DNA of 64,000 nucleotides from Cyclobacterium sp. 1_MG-2023 (GCF_030546805.1 NZ_JAUOPC010000009.1:1-64000), one strand, 5' to 3'; shown: positions 16,493 through 26,037, numbered from the stretch's first letter. Program-made: numbers and translations. Notes: generated from the letters alone by a model not told the origin.

Positions 16493-17503
16493 ATGGGATA
16501 TAAGAAAGTTGTAATCACAGCGTTTGGAGGGCCTGAGGTTCTCAAACTAAGTTCAGAAGCTGAATTGCCTGAACCTTCTAAAGGGAAGGTGCGAATAAAG
16601 GGCTTATTTACAAGTGCTGCATTTACCGATACGCTTATTAGAAGGGGGATTTATTTGGGCGTTAAAAACAAGCCTCCTTTTTCACCGGGATATGATCTCA
16701 TTGGCACGATAGATAAAATAGGGGAAGATGTTGCTCACTTAAAAAAAGGACAAAAAGTTGCTGCTCTTACGGTCATTGGTGCTTATTCGGAATACATTTG
16801 TTTGGATGCAAATGCTCTTGTTCCAGTACCTGATGGATTAGACGACAGTGAAAGTGTAAGTTTAATTCTTAGCTACCTTACTGCTTATCAAATGCTTTAT
16901 CGTTCTGCGAAAATTAAACCCGGGCAAACCATTTTAATACACGCTTGTGCCGGTGCTGTAGGCATTGCCATGTTACAACTTGGAAAATTACTGAACCTTA
17001 AAATGTATGGAACTGCTTCTAAAGCAAAACACCATTTTATTGAGAAATATGGTGCAATACCCATTGATTACAAAAATGAAGATTTTGTAAAGCGAATAAA
17101 AATGAGCGAACCGGAAGGGATTGACGCTGTATTCGATCCCATAGGCGGAAGCTATTTCCCCAGATCACTGAAAGTCCTAAAAAAAAGCGGAACCCTTGTA
17201 GGCTTTGGCTACCAAAATTCGGCCGGTGGAAATGGTGGGAATGTTGTTTTAGATTACTTTAAAATCCTATTTTGGAATTTATTACCAACTAAGCCATCTG
17301 CCAATTTCTACATCATTAGTTCTTGGCACAAAGAACATATTGATTGGTTCAAAGAAGATTTAGGTCAGCTTTTTAAGTTGCTATCCGAAGGGAAAATTAA
17401 GCCTGAAATAGCGAAAATCATGGATTTGAGCGAAGCATCAGAAGCACACCGTTTGGTGGAAGAAGCAAAGATTGAGGGGAAAATTGTTCTAAGCTTGAAA
17501 TAG
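16493..17503 (+). CDS. Zinc-independent MDR oxidoreductase (quinone-oxidoreductase-like)
   Basis: A 336-residue medium-chain dehydrogenase/reductase. The N-terminal GroES-like domain (ITAFGGPEVLKLSSEAELPEP, then PGYDLIGTIDKIGEDV) has no catalytic or structural zinc ligands. The Rossmann domain carries the HACAGAVGIAMLQLGK motif, in the place of the usual AxxGGVG, for NADPH binding. The family reduces quinones or enones. It lies alone on the + strand, downstream of the stress-type genes, so a role in electrophile detoxification is plausible. Confidence 0.85.
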   Translation: MGYKKVVITAFGGPEVLKLSSEAELPEPSKGKVRIKGLFTSAAFTDTLIRRGIYLGVKNKPPFSPGYDLIGTIDKIGEDVAHLKKGQKVAALTVIGAYSEYICLDANALVPVPDGLDDSESVSLILSYLTAYQMLYRSAKIKPGQTILIHACAGAVGIAMLQLGKLLNLKMYGTASKAKHHFIEKYGAIPIDYKNEDFVKRIKMSEPEGIDAVFDPIGGSYFPRSLKVLKKSGTLVGFGYQNSAGGNGGNVVLDYFKILFWNLLPTKPSANFYIISSWHKEHIDWFKEDLGQLFKLLSEGKIKPEIAKIMDLSEASEAHRLVEEAKIEGKIVLSLK

Positions 17504-17547
17504 GAGCTATTGGCATCATCGATTACCTGAAAATTGCAAAAGATTCA

Positions 17548-17586
17548 CTTCTTATTATTATCTTTATAGGTATTATTTAAGTAGGC
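17548..17586 (+). repeat. Isolated AT-rich end module of the repeat family
   Basis: CTTCTTATTATTATCTTTATAGG plus TATTATTTAAGTAGGCC, the same module that ends repeat copies at 971-1008, 2351-2385, 3848-3885 and 8970-9012. It lies 33 bases before the next start codon. It is the only recognisable part of the family this far right. Confidence 0.6.
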
Positions 17587-17619
17587 CATTTGCGGCCACA
17601 TTACATGATATAATCTTTT

Positions 17620-19188
17620 ATGAAAAATAACTTACTACTTTTTATTTTTTTGTTATTAGCCTTTCCTTCTATGGCTCAAAAAGGCAATAACTATTCTATC
17701 AGTCTTTATGATGCGTTTAAAACAGGAGAAAGAGAAATTCCTGAGCAGTATGTAGGGAGCAATGAGAAGGGGCATTATTTCTTGTACTCCGAAGGGAAAT
17801 TTGGAAATGGTTTGTCTTCATTAGTCAAGTTCAATAATGATTTTCAACCAACAACAGAAGCTATCCAATTGACCAATTTTGATGAAAAAGAAGGGGTGAG
17901 TGAAGTGTCATTAGGAATCATTGAACGAGGTGACAAGCTTTTGAATATTACATCTAAATCGACAAAGACTTATCGCAAATATTTTGCTAAGACCATTGAT
18001 CTTAATGGCTTCCAAATCACTTCGGAAAAGGAAATTCTAAACCTTTCGATTGAAGGGGTCAACATGAAAAAAACCTATGTGTCATTTGTTCTTGCAACAG
18101 ATAGCAGCGCTGTCGGCCTGTTCTACACCATTCCCACTAAGCCGAAAGAATTTAGAAAGTATGGCTTAATTGTTTTTGACAATGACTTTAATAAGATTGA
18201 TGCGTTTACTTATCAGTTCCCTTTTAGCAAAAATGAATTTGTAATTATGGGCGGAACCCTTCTCAACAAGAAAGAAATGATATTATTGACCGCTGATTTA
18301 AGTCAGGTACCTTTAAGCCCCAATAGTAAAAAAATACCTGACTATGGTTATAAAATTGTTCAATTGAATCAAGGGAATTCAAAAACTATTGGGGAAGTCC
18401 CAAATGATAATAAATGGTTAAATAGCCTTGGACTACGTATTGATGGATCAATAATTAAGCTGGTAGGTCTATATTCAAATGTGGGTAGGTATGATGCTCA
18501 TGGAACATTTTTTCATCAGATTGATCAATCAAATCCAGGGGAAACCATTCATCAACTAGAACCCTTCGATCAAGAACTTCTGGATCAACATTCAGAAATT
18601 ACTAACCTTGAAAATTTATCCAAGAAGAGAATTAGGAAGCATAGCGAATTGGCTAATTACATTCCCAAAAGTATTATGAATTACGATGATGGCGCTATAC
18701 TTATGGTTGCAGAGGAAACGTTTAACTTATCTCAATACATCACAACTTATTATAGCCAAAACCTACTTGCAATTCATTTTGACAAAGAAGGAAATCGGAA
18801 ATGGACAAGAATGATCAAAAAAGATAACTCTAAAAATAACACCTGGATTTATTCGAGTTATTTGGTGCTAAAGGATTCAACAGATTTTCATCTGATATAC
18901 AATGGAAATAGAAAAAATCTACAAAAGGATCATTTAGTAAGGAATAATGCCTTTATCAATGAAGAAGATGAATCGGTTGTTGTTGCGACAATTAGCAAAG
19001 AAGGTAATGTAAGTCAAAAGGTGGTGACAAATTTTTTGCAAACCCAAGGTTTTAGAATAAGACCCAAGCTTAGCTCGAAACTCAATGAAAATGAGGTTTT
19101 GTTGTTCTCACAAAAACCTTCAAACGTAAAGAATCAACGTTTCATTTTGCTTAAACTAAAAAAGGATATGCCACCTATAAGTGATTAG
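17620..19188 (+). CDS. Secreted protein of unknown function
   Basis: A 522-residue protein with a Sec signal peptide (MKNNLLLFIFLLLAFPSMAQ) and no lipobox. The mature part is beta-rich, with alternating segments of the form KYGLIVFDNDFNKIDAF, LAIHFDKEGNRKWTRMIKK and VVVATISKEGNVSQKVV, which suggests a propeller-like fold. I recognise no catalytic motif. It probably sits in the periplasm or on the surface. The start is the first ATG after the AT-rich repeat module. Confidence 0.6.
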   Translation: MKNNLLLFIFLLLAFPSMAQKGNNYSISLYDAFKTGEREIPEQYVGSNEKGHYFLYSEGKFGNGLSSLVKFNNDFQPTTEAIQLTNFDEKEGVSEVSLGIIERGDKLLNITSKSTKTYRKYFAKTIDLNGFQITSEKEILNLSIEGVNMKKTYVSFVLATDSSAVGLFYTIPTKPKEFRKYGLIVFDNDFNKIDAFTYQFPFSKNEFVIMGGTLLNKKEMILLTADLSQVPLSPNSKKIPDYGYKIVQLNQGNSKTIGEVPNDNKWLNSLGLRIDGSIIKLVGLYSNVGRYDAHGTFFHQIDQSNPGETIHQLEPFDQELLDQHSEITNLENLSKKRIRKHSELANYIPKSIMNYDDGAILMVAEETFNLSQYITTYYSQNLLAIHFDKEGNRKWTRMIKKDNSKNNTWIYSSYLVLKDSTDFHLIYNGNRKNLQKDHLVRNNAFINEEDESVVVATISKEGNVSQKVVTNFLQTQGFRIRPKLSSKLNENEVLLFSQKPSNVKNQRFILLKLKKDMPPISD

Positions 19189-19341
19189 TTTAACCAAGAA
19201 AATGATACTTGAACAATTTGTAGCTATCGCATTCCTTATAAAATTTTTTATTTCAGGTATGGCTGAGAGCTATAAATGTGCTGATAGTTTTACTTATTAT
19301 TTCTAATTTTATAAGGATTAAGGTTAAAAAATAAAGCAAAC

Positions 19342-19740
19342 ATGGAATATCGAATCAAAGCTTCTTCACAATCAAAACAAGATGCAATTATTCACATCAA
19401 GACATCGAATATAGAATTTGGCACTACCCCTAATTCCGCTGAAACCTTACCTAATCCTGCCGAATTATTCCTGGGTTCTTTTGCTTCTTGCGCTTTAAAA
19501 AATGTAGAGCGCTTTTCTGGTATTTTGAAGTTTGACTATACCAAAGCTACCATTGAAGTCAGTGCGACGCGCCTTGAAAATCCCCCAAGAATGGATAATA
19601 TAAATTACCATTTGACCGTCTACAGTGAGGACCAAAACCTTAACCCTGACTTACTGAAAAAGAACATTGAAAAGTTCGGTACCATATACAACACAGTAAA
19701 GATGGCTTGTTCCATTTCTGGTACCATTAACAAGGTCTAA
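19342..19740 (+). CDS. OsmC/Ohr-family protein
   Basis: A 132-residue OsmC-fold protein. Both redox cysteines are in place: the first in ELFLGSFASCALKNVE, the second in VKMACSISGTI. The family reduces organic hydroperoxides using these two thiols. Cytoplasmic, monocistronic, the last + strand gene of the left region. It fits the stress-gene neighbourhood from 14.1 kb onward. Confidence 0.85.
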   Translation: MEYRIKASSQSKQDAIIHIKTSNIEFGTTPNSAETLPNPAELFLGSFASCALKNVERFSGILKFDYTKATIEVSATRLENPPRMDNINYHLTVYSEDQNLNPDLLKKNIEKFGTIYNTVKMACSISGTINKV

Positions 19741-19834
19741 TTTATCGGTTGGAGCCAATATTTTAAGCACCTTTTTCTTATAAGTTGATTTCTTGATGGA
19801 TAGGTGCTAGCAAATAACAATTTGATTTGGCTTG

Positions 19835-20464
19835 TTAAAATTTGGAAGCAATGCCAATATTAAAATTGCCCATAGGCCCATAACCTCCTTCAAAAAAGAA
19901 GCCTAAATTAGGGAGAGGGTAAAAACCTACACCGCTCAATAATCCTGCAGAATAATTAAGGTCTTCATCTGTTCGATATAACATGTAGTTAATTTGATCT
20001 TCAGGCAAATGACCACTAGACCTGTCAAACTTATCCTTTACGGAGTTTAATGTTACACTTGCATAATACCTCACATAAACGTCCCATTTCTCCGGCTTAA
20101 GATTAAGTTGTAATTGATCACTCAAGAATGAGGTAAGATGTACCGTAGCTCTTAATCCTAGAGGAATAAAATTTTGATCATAGTTTAAACTTTTACTGTT
20201 TGAATCAAATACTGATAAAAAAGAATATTGCCTCTTTTGATACCCAACAAATACCCCGGTACTTATAAATTTACCAATACCATAATCAAAAAATATTTCC
20301 TTATAGAGGCTATTGTTACCTTGTAAATACTTTGTATTATTTAAGGCAGTCCCTAACCCAATTGATTTTCTTCCCTTTACTGAATAAGGCTTATCACTCT
20401 GTTGGGCAAATACAGTTATTCCGGTAACTATAAATATGGCTGCTGCTAATGCTACTTTTTTCAT
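19835..20464 (-). CDS. Outer-membrane-beta-barrel-like secreted protein
   Basis: I place the start at 20464, giving the signal peptide MKKVALAAAIFIVTGITVFAQ; the frame is open 19 codons further upstream but without signal sense. The 209-residue product has alternating strands (KNTKYLQGNN-type, GIGKFISTGVFVGYQ, LGLRATVHL, WDVYVRYYASVTLN) and ends in GNFNIGIASKF with a C-terminal aromatic residue, consistent with a small outer-membrane barrel. The function is unknown. It stands alone, convergent with the OsmC gene. Confidence 0.6.
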   Translation of the reverse strand: MKKVALAAAIFIVTGITVFAQQSDKPYSVKGRKSIGLGTALNNTKYLQGNNSLYKEIFFDYGIGKFISTGVFVGYQKRQYSFLSVFDSNSKSLNYDQNFIPLGLRATVHLTSFLSDQLQLNLKPEKWDVYVRYYASVTLNSVKDKFDRSSGHLPEDQINYMLYRTDEDLNYSAGLLSGVGFYPLPNLGFFFEGGYGPMGNFNIGIASKF

Positions 20465-20521
20465 AACCAATAGTTTAATTTGAGCTTCTTTTACCAAGGA
20501 AAACTGAATTGAGGAGAGCAA

Positions 20522-20853
20522 TGATTGTTCTGAACTAATTTTAAAAGTATTAAAAAAGAAACTTAGTTCAAAATAATGTGAAGGCTTTTAAAATTGAGCT
20601 TTAGCCCATTAGTAAATGAGTTTCGATAAGGTGAAAGTAGAGAAAAAAACAGCATTCAATTTTTTATATGAAGCAAAGGGGCAAGGAGAACCCATCGATA
20701 ATTAGCAATGTTTTTTTTATCGGCTCCTTTTTATCACCTTGAATTGTGCTTTAATAAAAAACCCGGCTTGCCTAATGGGCTTTGATGAATGATTTTTAGC
20801 TCAAAAATCGTATATTATCAAATCTTTTTTTAAAATAACCAAATCCAAATCTA
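20522..20853. other. Divergent intergenic region
   Basis: 330 AT-rich bases between the minus-strand barrel protein and the esterase. No gene is supported. GAGCTTTAGCCCATTAG at 20596 resembles the GGGCTAAAGCCCATTCC part of the left-hand repeats and may be a worn relic. Confidence 0.35.
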
Positions 20854-22311
20854 ATGAGAAGAATTGTATTATTTGCTGCATTGTTCCTGATTCTTTTTCA
20901 GGTAAAAGCAGAATTAAAATTGCCTAAGGTTTTTGCAGACCATATGGTACTTCAGCGCGGTCAGGAAATACCTGTATGGGGAGAAGCCGATCCCAAACAA
21001 TGGGTGAATGTGACCTTTCAGGGGAAAAAATACCGAGTAAAAGCTGACAAGGAAGGTAAGTGGATGCTGAAGATGGATGCCTTTCCCAAGGGTGGCCCTT
21101 ATATCCTATCCATCAATACCAAAAAAGAATCCAAGGTGTTGGAAAACGTAATGATGGGAGATGTGTGGCTTCTGGGTGGTCAATCCAATATGGAGTGGGC
21201 CTTGAAAAGGACAAATAATGGAGAAGACAGTATCAAAACTGCCAACCACCCCAATATCCGTCTTTTCGAAGTAGGTAGAAACCTTAGTTTGGAAGAAATT
21301 GAGGAAGTGCCGGAAGCCAAATGGTCCATTTGTTCTCCAGAGTCAGTGGCCAATTTTTCAGCCATTGGTTATTATTTCGCCAGAAGAATCGAATCAGACA
21401 TGGATGTGGCCGTTGGCCTATTGGACATCAACTGGGGAGGAACACTTTCTGAAGCTTGGACCAGTGCCGATGCGTTATTGACCCATGCGGATTTCAAAGA
21501 AAGAGTAACTAAAAATCAGATGGAAGGACCTAAGGATTTTTCTGATCCGGATCTAAAGGAAAAAAGTCCAAACAGCTGGCCTACGAGTTTGTTTTATGGA
21601 ATGCTTGAGCCTATTATCCCTTTTGCTATTAAAGGGGCTCTTTGGTATCAAGGTGAATCCAATGCATCACGGGCTTACCAGTACAGGGAGATTTTCCCTT
21701 TAATGATTGAAGACTGGAGAGCGCAATGGGGACAAGGTGACTTCCCCTTTCTTTGGGTGCAATTGGCCAATTTCAGGCAGCCTAAGGCTGAGCCGGTGGA
21801 TAGTGACTGGGCAGAGTTAAGGGAAGCACAGACCATGACTTTGTCTCTTCCCAATACAGCTCAGGCAGTAATTATAGACAAAGGAGAAGCTGATGACATT
21901 CACCCGAGAGACAAATGGACAGTGGCGGAACGCTTGGCCAAAGGGGCAAAGAAAATCGCCTACGGTATGGATGTGGTCTATAGTGGGCCTACGTTTAAAT
22001 CTATGGAAATTCAGGGAAACCAGATACGTATAAGCTTTGACCATATAGGATCCGGTTTAATGATTAATGACAAATACGGTTATGTGAAAGGTTTTGCTGT
22101 TGCCGGTGCAGACAAGAAATTCCACTGGGTTACTGGAAAACAGGATGGTGATCAAATTGTCTTGGAGACAGGAGACATCAAAAACCCTGTAGCTGTAAGG
22201 TATGGCTGGGCTGATAATCCAGATGACGTAAATGTATACAATAAAGAAGGGCTTCCTGCCAACCCATTCAGAACGGATGATTGGGAAGGAATCACTTATG
22301 GTAAAAGATAA
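20854..22311 (+). CDS. Sialate O-acetylesterase family protein
   Basis: A 485-residue secreted esterase (signal peptide ending QVKAE). The SGNH/SASA active site is visible: GDVWLLGGQSNMEW with nucleophile Ser111, then WYQGESNA and the late HPRDKWTVAERLA bearing the catalytic Asp/His pair. The N-terminal FADHMVLQRGQEIPVWGEA segment is the usual beta domain of this family. It removes O-acetyl groups from sugars such as sialic acid or plant/algal glycans in the periplasm. It is monocistronic and ends at a strong terminator. Confidence 0.88.
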   Translation: MRRIVLFAALFLILFQVKAELKLPKVFADHMVLQRGQEIPVWGEADPKQWVNVTFQGKKYRVKADKEGKWMLKMDAFPKGGPYILSINTKKESKVLENVMMGDVWLLGGQSNMEWALKRTNNGEDSIKTANHPNIRLFEVGRNLSLEEIEEVPEAKWSICSPESVANFSAIGYYFARRIESDMDVAVGLLDINWGGTLSEAWTSADALLTHADFKERVTKNQMEGPKDFSDPDLKEKSPNSWPTSLFYGMLEPIIPFAIKGALWYQGESNASRAYQYREIFPLMIEDWRAQWGQGDFPFLWVQLANFRQPKAEPVDSDWAELREAQTMTLSLPNTAQAVIIDKGEADDIHPRDKWTVAERLAKGAKKIAYGMDVVYSGPTFKSMEIQGNQIRISFDHIGSGLMINDKYGYVKGFAVAGADKKFHWVTGKQDGDQIVLETGDIKNPVAVRYGWADNPDDVNVYNKEGLPANPFRTDDWEGITYGKR

Positions 22312-22326
22312 GCTTGCTCAATAAAT

Positions 22327-22381
22327 AAAAAACCTCCGGATTGTTGGGCAATTATTAGCCAATATATCTGGAGGTTTTTTT
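22327..22381 (+). terminator. Rho-independent terminator
   Basis: AAAACCTCC...GGAGGTTTTTT forms the outer stem, with a nested TTGGGC/GCCAA stem and a T-run. It ends the esterase gene and may also serve the minus-strand gene at 22394. Confidence 0.8.
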
Positions 22382-22393
22382 ATGTATAAAACA

Positions 22394-23491
22394 TTACCAA
22401 AATTTGATTTTTTCTATGGCAGCGATTAGCCGCTGTATGTCTTCTGGAAAGACGTGACCAATATGGCCAATCCTGAAAGTTGCTGCTTTGGATACCTTTC
22501 CGGGATAAATCACAAAACCCTCAGCCTTGAGCAAATGGTAAAGTTTGTCAAAAGAGAAGTCAGGGCTTGAAGGCTCATGAAAAGCTGTAATGATAGGCGA
22601 CTGGTCTTCCTCAGAAAGGAAAGCTTCAATGCCCAGTTTTTTCATTCCCGATACCAAAGTGCGGTGATTGCTAACATACCTTTTATACCTGGCAGCGATG
22701 CTGCCCTCTTGTTTTAATTCCTCTAGTGCCTGCAAAAATGCCCTGACCGTATGGGTGGGAGAAGTAAATCGCCATTTTCCTGGGTCATTTTCCATGGCTT
22801 CCCATTGGTCGTAGAGATCCAAGGAATGGCTTTTTGAGTTGCCTTTGCATGCTTTAAGCACTTCTTTTCGGGCAATGATAAAACCAAAGCCGGGCACCCC
22901 TTGTATGCATTTATTGGCACTGCTTATCAGAAAATCAATTTTTGGTGAGCGTATGTCTAGGGGAACCCCTCCAAAACTACTCATGGCATCCAAAATAAAA
23001 CATTTATTGTATTTTTCTGCGAGCTTAGCAATGGGCGCATAATTGTTTAACATCCCTGTAGTGGTCTCGCTATGGACCATACCGATATGACTAATGTCGG
23101 GATTTTGCTTCAACAGCTCCTCAACTTTTTCCGGGCTTGCCTGCTCATTCTCTTTCAAGTCCAGTAATTCCAAGTTGATTCCCATAAGCGAAACGATTTT
23201 AGCCATTCGTTTGCCATAGGCACCATTGGAAAGCACCAGAATTTTATCCTCCGGTTTCAAACAAGTCCACAGGACAGCTTCTACGGAAAAGGTACCGCTT
23301 CCCTGCATCAAAACCGTGCTGTATTCATTTCCTCCATTGCTTAAAGCAAGTAAGGAACTGCGAATATCTTGTACAATGCTTTTGTAATCTTCATCCCATG
23401 TGCACCAGTCACGGTTCATGGCTTCCCTAACTGTTTTACTTGTACTCAAAGGGCCGGGTGTAAGCAGCAGGTAAGGGTTTTCTGGAATCAT
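22394..23491 (-). CDS. phnW: 2-aminoethylphosphonate-pyruvate transaminase-like (PhnW family)
   Basis: The start at 23491 puts MIPENPYLLLTPGPLSTS at the N-terminus; a start at 23518 would add nine residues. This fold-type I PLP aminotransferase has PhnW marks: LLTPGPLS, RDWCTWDEDY, QGSGTFSVEA, DAMSSFGG and the PLP lysine in SSANKCIQGVPGFGF. PhnW converts 2-aminoethylphosphonate to phosphonoacetaldehyde. No phnX or other phosphonate gene is in the window, so the substrate could be another omega-amine. It lies downstream of egtB-egtD on the same strand. Confidence 0.8.
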   Translation of the reverse strand: MIPENPYLLLTPGPLSTSKTVREAMNRDWCTWDEDYKSIVQDIRSSLLALSNGGNEYSTVLMQGSGTFSVEAVLWTCLKPEDKILVLSNGAYGKRMAKIVSLMGINLELLDLKENEQASPEKVEELLKQNPDISHIGMVHSETTTGMLNNYAPIAKLAEKYNKCFILDAMSSFGGVPLDIRSPKIDFLISSANKCIQGVPGFGFIIARKEVLKACKGNSKSHSLDLYDQWEAMENDPGKWRFTSPTHTVRAFLQALEELKQEGSIAARYKRYVSNHRTLVSGMKKLGIEAFLSEEDQSPIITAFHEPSSPDFSFDKLYHLLKAEGFVIYPGKVSKAATFRIGHIGHVFPEDIQRLIAAIEKIKFW

Positions 23492-23518
23492 ATTATTTTC
23501 TTGAGGTTGATTATACAA

Positions 23519-23850
23519 TCAAATATAATTGTTTCTGAATTTGATTCTTGATTACAAAGTATTTTAACCCATAAAATGCAATAGACAATCTATTACCTGC
23601 TGAAATCATTTCAAAACCAGTCCCTTCGTTGCTGTTTTCAATTTCACATGGCAACCCTATGCTAAAATCTACAAACAGCCTGAATTTCTTGTGATTATAA
23701 CACTCCCTGAGAAAAATCGGGACAAACAATACGTATACTATTACTAAATCGAAGTTAAATAAGCGCATGCTATCAGTCTCCGTGCAAAAGTTTTGCAAGG
23801 TTTGATTCACCCGGAGATTTTCATGCTTTTGTGTGCCTTTACCTTCGATT
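23519..23850 (-). other. Intergenic stretch between egtD and phnW-like gene
   Basis: About 330 bases after the egtD stop. A minus-strand frame is open through it, but it begins inside egtD in another frame and has no family resemblance. I see no RNA gene or repeat. Confidence 0.4.
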
Positions 23851-24783
23851 TTAATACTTAAATAGGCTAAGGCTAAAATAGCTTTTGCTGTCCTGGAAAT
23901 GATAGTCAGAACTGAAACCTGATTTTTCCCGCAATTCAATTAAATCCCTAAGGCCATATTTTTGTGAAATTTCCATATGGATGGGTTCGTTATTTTCAAA
24001 GGTTATGCTTTGCCCGGCCACTTGAATCGTTTGATTGGCTTTACTAATTAAGAAGCTCTTGGTGGTTCCGCTTTGGGGATCGTAACTGGCATAATGATCA
24101 AAGTTCTCAGGAATAAAGTTTCCCTTCAATTCCTTATTGATTCGGTGTAAAAGGTTAAGGTTGAATCTTTTCGTCACTCCCTCAGGGTCATCATAAGCTT
24201 TTAGGATTGTCTGGGGATGCTTTTTTAAATCTGCTCCAAGTAAGAAAAAATCACCATCAGTCAGGAAGCTTCTTACAAACTTCAAAAATTCTACAGCTTT
24301 TTGTCCTTCAAAATTGCCGATATTGCTCCCCATAAAAAGTACAATTTTTGGATTCTTTCGGGGTTTAATTTTTTCAAGGGTTTCAAAATAATCACCGGCG
24401 ATGGGTATAATGTTCAATTCAGGAAACTTGCTGCCAATGACTTTCTTATTGTAATCAAGGATATCCGGAGAAATATCAAGAGGTAAATAATTAACCGTCT
24501 TTCCGGAATTTAGCAGAGCTTCAAGGAATAAGGTTGTTTTGGTCCCATCGCCCGCACCTAATTCTACTATATCATAAGTGCTATTTGGAAGTAGGGCTAT
24601 GATTTCATGACTCCTGTCACGTAATATTTCCGTTTCGCATTTGGGCAGGTAGTAACTGTCCATCTGCATGATTTCCTGAAATATGGAGGATCCTTTTTCA
24701 TCATAAAAATACTTAGAGAAAAGTCGTTTGGGCTGTGAATTCAGACCTTTGAGGATGTCTTTTTCGAAGCTGTTGTTTATCAT
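23851..24783 (-). CDS. egtD: L-histidine N-alpha-methyltransferase
   Basis: A 310-residue SAM-dependent methyltransferase of the EgtD family. Marks are the N-terminal LNSQPKRLFSKYFYDEKGSSIFQEI, the SAM site VELGAGDGTKT, LPLDISPDIL, LFMGSNIGNF and the tail EISQKYGLRDL...SGFSSDYHFQD. EgtD trimethylates histidine to hercynine, the first step of ergothioneine synthesis. The ATG overlaps the egtB stop by 4 bases (ATGA), so translation is coupled. Confidence 0.9.
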   Translation of the reverse strand: MINNSFEKDILKGLNSQPKRLFSKYFYDEKGSSIFQEIMQMDSYYLPKCETEILRDRSHEIIALLPNSTYDIVELGAGDGTKTTLFLEALLNSGKTVNYLPLDISPDILDYNKKVIGSKFPELNIIPIAGDYFETLEKIKPRKNPKIVLFMGSNIGNFEGQKAVEFLKFVRSFLTDGDFFLLGADLKKHPQTILKAYDDPEGVTKRFNLNLLHRINKELKGNFIPENFDHYASYDPQSGTTKSFLISKANQTIQVAGQSITFENNEPIHMEISQKYGLRDLIELREKSGFSSDYHFQDSKSYFSLSLFKY

Positions 24784-25970
24784 AGGGATTGTGCAAGTCT
24801 AATTCCTGAAAAAATCCATTGGGATGGAGGAGCAAAGAAGTTTCTGTAGGTTTTACTGCTGTGGTTTTCGGCAGTAGCTACAGAAGCGCCCCTGAGTACT
24901 TGTTGGTTTACCATAAATTTTCCATTGTATTCCCCTAAGGCTCCCGGAGCTTTTTGGAAACCGGGGTAAGGCAAGTAGGCGCTCGAAGTCCATTCCCACA
25001 GTTGCCCCCAGGTAAACTGATCTGCAGCAGCCTCCCATTCAAACTCTGTGGGTAACCTCATGCCTTTCCATTCCGCAAAAGCAAAGGCTTCATAATAACT
25101 TACATGCTGAACCGGCAAATCCGGATTGATCTCTTTTAATCCTCCTAAGGTATAAACTTGCCACTTGTCTTTTACCTTGTGCCAATAAAGCGGGGCCTTG
25201 ATTGCATTATTGCAGATATGCTCCCAACCATCTGAATGCCAAAGATTAAAGTTTGAATAGGCTCCTGACTCGATAAATTCAATAAACTCCCCATTGGTTA
25301 CCAACTTGTTTGAAATCTTATATGGGGCCAGGTAAACTTTATGTTTTCCCAATTCATTGTCATAAGAAAACCCATCCCCCGAAAAACCTATGGACTTGAT
25401 GCCTTCCTCAATTTCTATCCAGTCTAAGGGTTTGTTTTCGGGTTCATTTTTAAAACGGTCTCCATACACCGGAAAGGTGGGTTGATTGCCCAAGATATAT
25501 TTGATGTCATAGACCAGTAACTCCTGATGTTGTTGTTCATGGTTGATTCCAAGTTCGATGATCGCTAACATTTGACGGTCAGGATTGCCATCATTTATAA
25601 GCTCTTTGACTGCATTGGTCACATATGCTCTATAAGCCATCACTTCCGTTACGGGTGGTCGGCTCATCAATCCTCTGTTGGGGCGCAATATTCTATCTCC
25701 TGCATTGTTGTAGTAGCTATTGAATAGATAGGCGAAATCCTTATCGTATATCTTATAAGTGGGACAGAAAGGAACGAGTAAAAACTGTTCAAAAAACCAA
25801 GTACTGTGGGCAAGGTGCCACTTCGGAGGAGAAACTTCCGCTATGGGTTGGGGGACATAATCTTCTACTTCAAGTGGGGCGCAAATCTCCTCTGTTTGAA
25901 AACGACAGTCTATAAATCTATCCAAAAGTACGGTGGGATTGCATACTGCTTGCTCTAAATTCCCTTTCAT
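24780..25970 (-). CDS. egtB: EgtB-type iron-dependent sulfoxide synthase
   Basis: The start is 25970 (MKGNLEQAVC); an upstream extension to 26048 would run through a terminator hairpin and is rejected. The 396-residue protein has an N-terminal DinB_2 domain with iron-binding histidines (WHLAHSTWFFEQF, His52 and His55; HEQQHQE, His144 and His148). The C-terminal FGE-sulfatase domain contains VSYYEAFAFAEWKGMRLPTEFEWE and ends GIRLAQSL. EgtB couples hercynine to a thiol donor. No egtA/egtC or egtE is in the window, which suggests direct cysteine use or a distant lyase gene. The PLP enzyme at 22394 is nearby but is not an EgtE by its motifs. Confidence 0.88.
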   Translation of the reverse strand: MKGNLEQAVCNPTVLLDRFIDCRFQTEEICAPLEVEDYVPQPIAEVSPPKWHLAHSTWFFEQFLLVPFCPTYKIYDKDFAYLFNSYYNNAGDRILRPNRGLMSRPPVTEVMAYRAYVTNAVKELINDGNPDRQMLAIIELGINHEQQHQELLVYDIKYILGNQPTFPVYGDRFKNEPENKPLDWIEIEEGIKSIGFSGDGFSYDNELGKHKVYLAPYKISNKLVTNGEFIEFIESGAYSNFNLWHSDGWEHICNNAIKAPLYWHKVKDKWQVYTLGGLKEINPDLPVQHVSYYEAFAFAEWKGMRLPTEFEWEAAADQFTWGQLWEWTSSAYLPYPGFQKAPGALGEYNGKFMVNQQVLRGASVATAENHSSKTYRNFFAPPSQWIFSGIRLAQSL

Positions 25971-26002
25971 GAAAATTATTTTTAGTTGGGTTAATGTTTT
26001 TA

Positions 26003-26037
26003 ACAAATAAAAATGGGGATGGTTTTCACCATCCCCA
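26003..26037 (-). terminator. Rho-independent terminator (minus strand)
   Basis: A perfect 9-bp stem TGGGGATGG (26014-26022) / CCATCCCCA (26029-26037), with a T-rich tail on the minus strand (complement of 26003-26013). It lies between the RidA lipoprotein gene and egtB, so it ends the amidohydrolase-SelA-RidA operon and supports the egtB start at 25970. Confidence 0.85.

Noticed and set aside
23511-23939. Minus-strand open frame of 142 codons between phnW-like gene and egtD
   Set aside because: It begins inside egtD in another frame, has irregular composition and shows no family resemblance.
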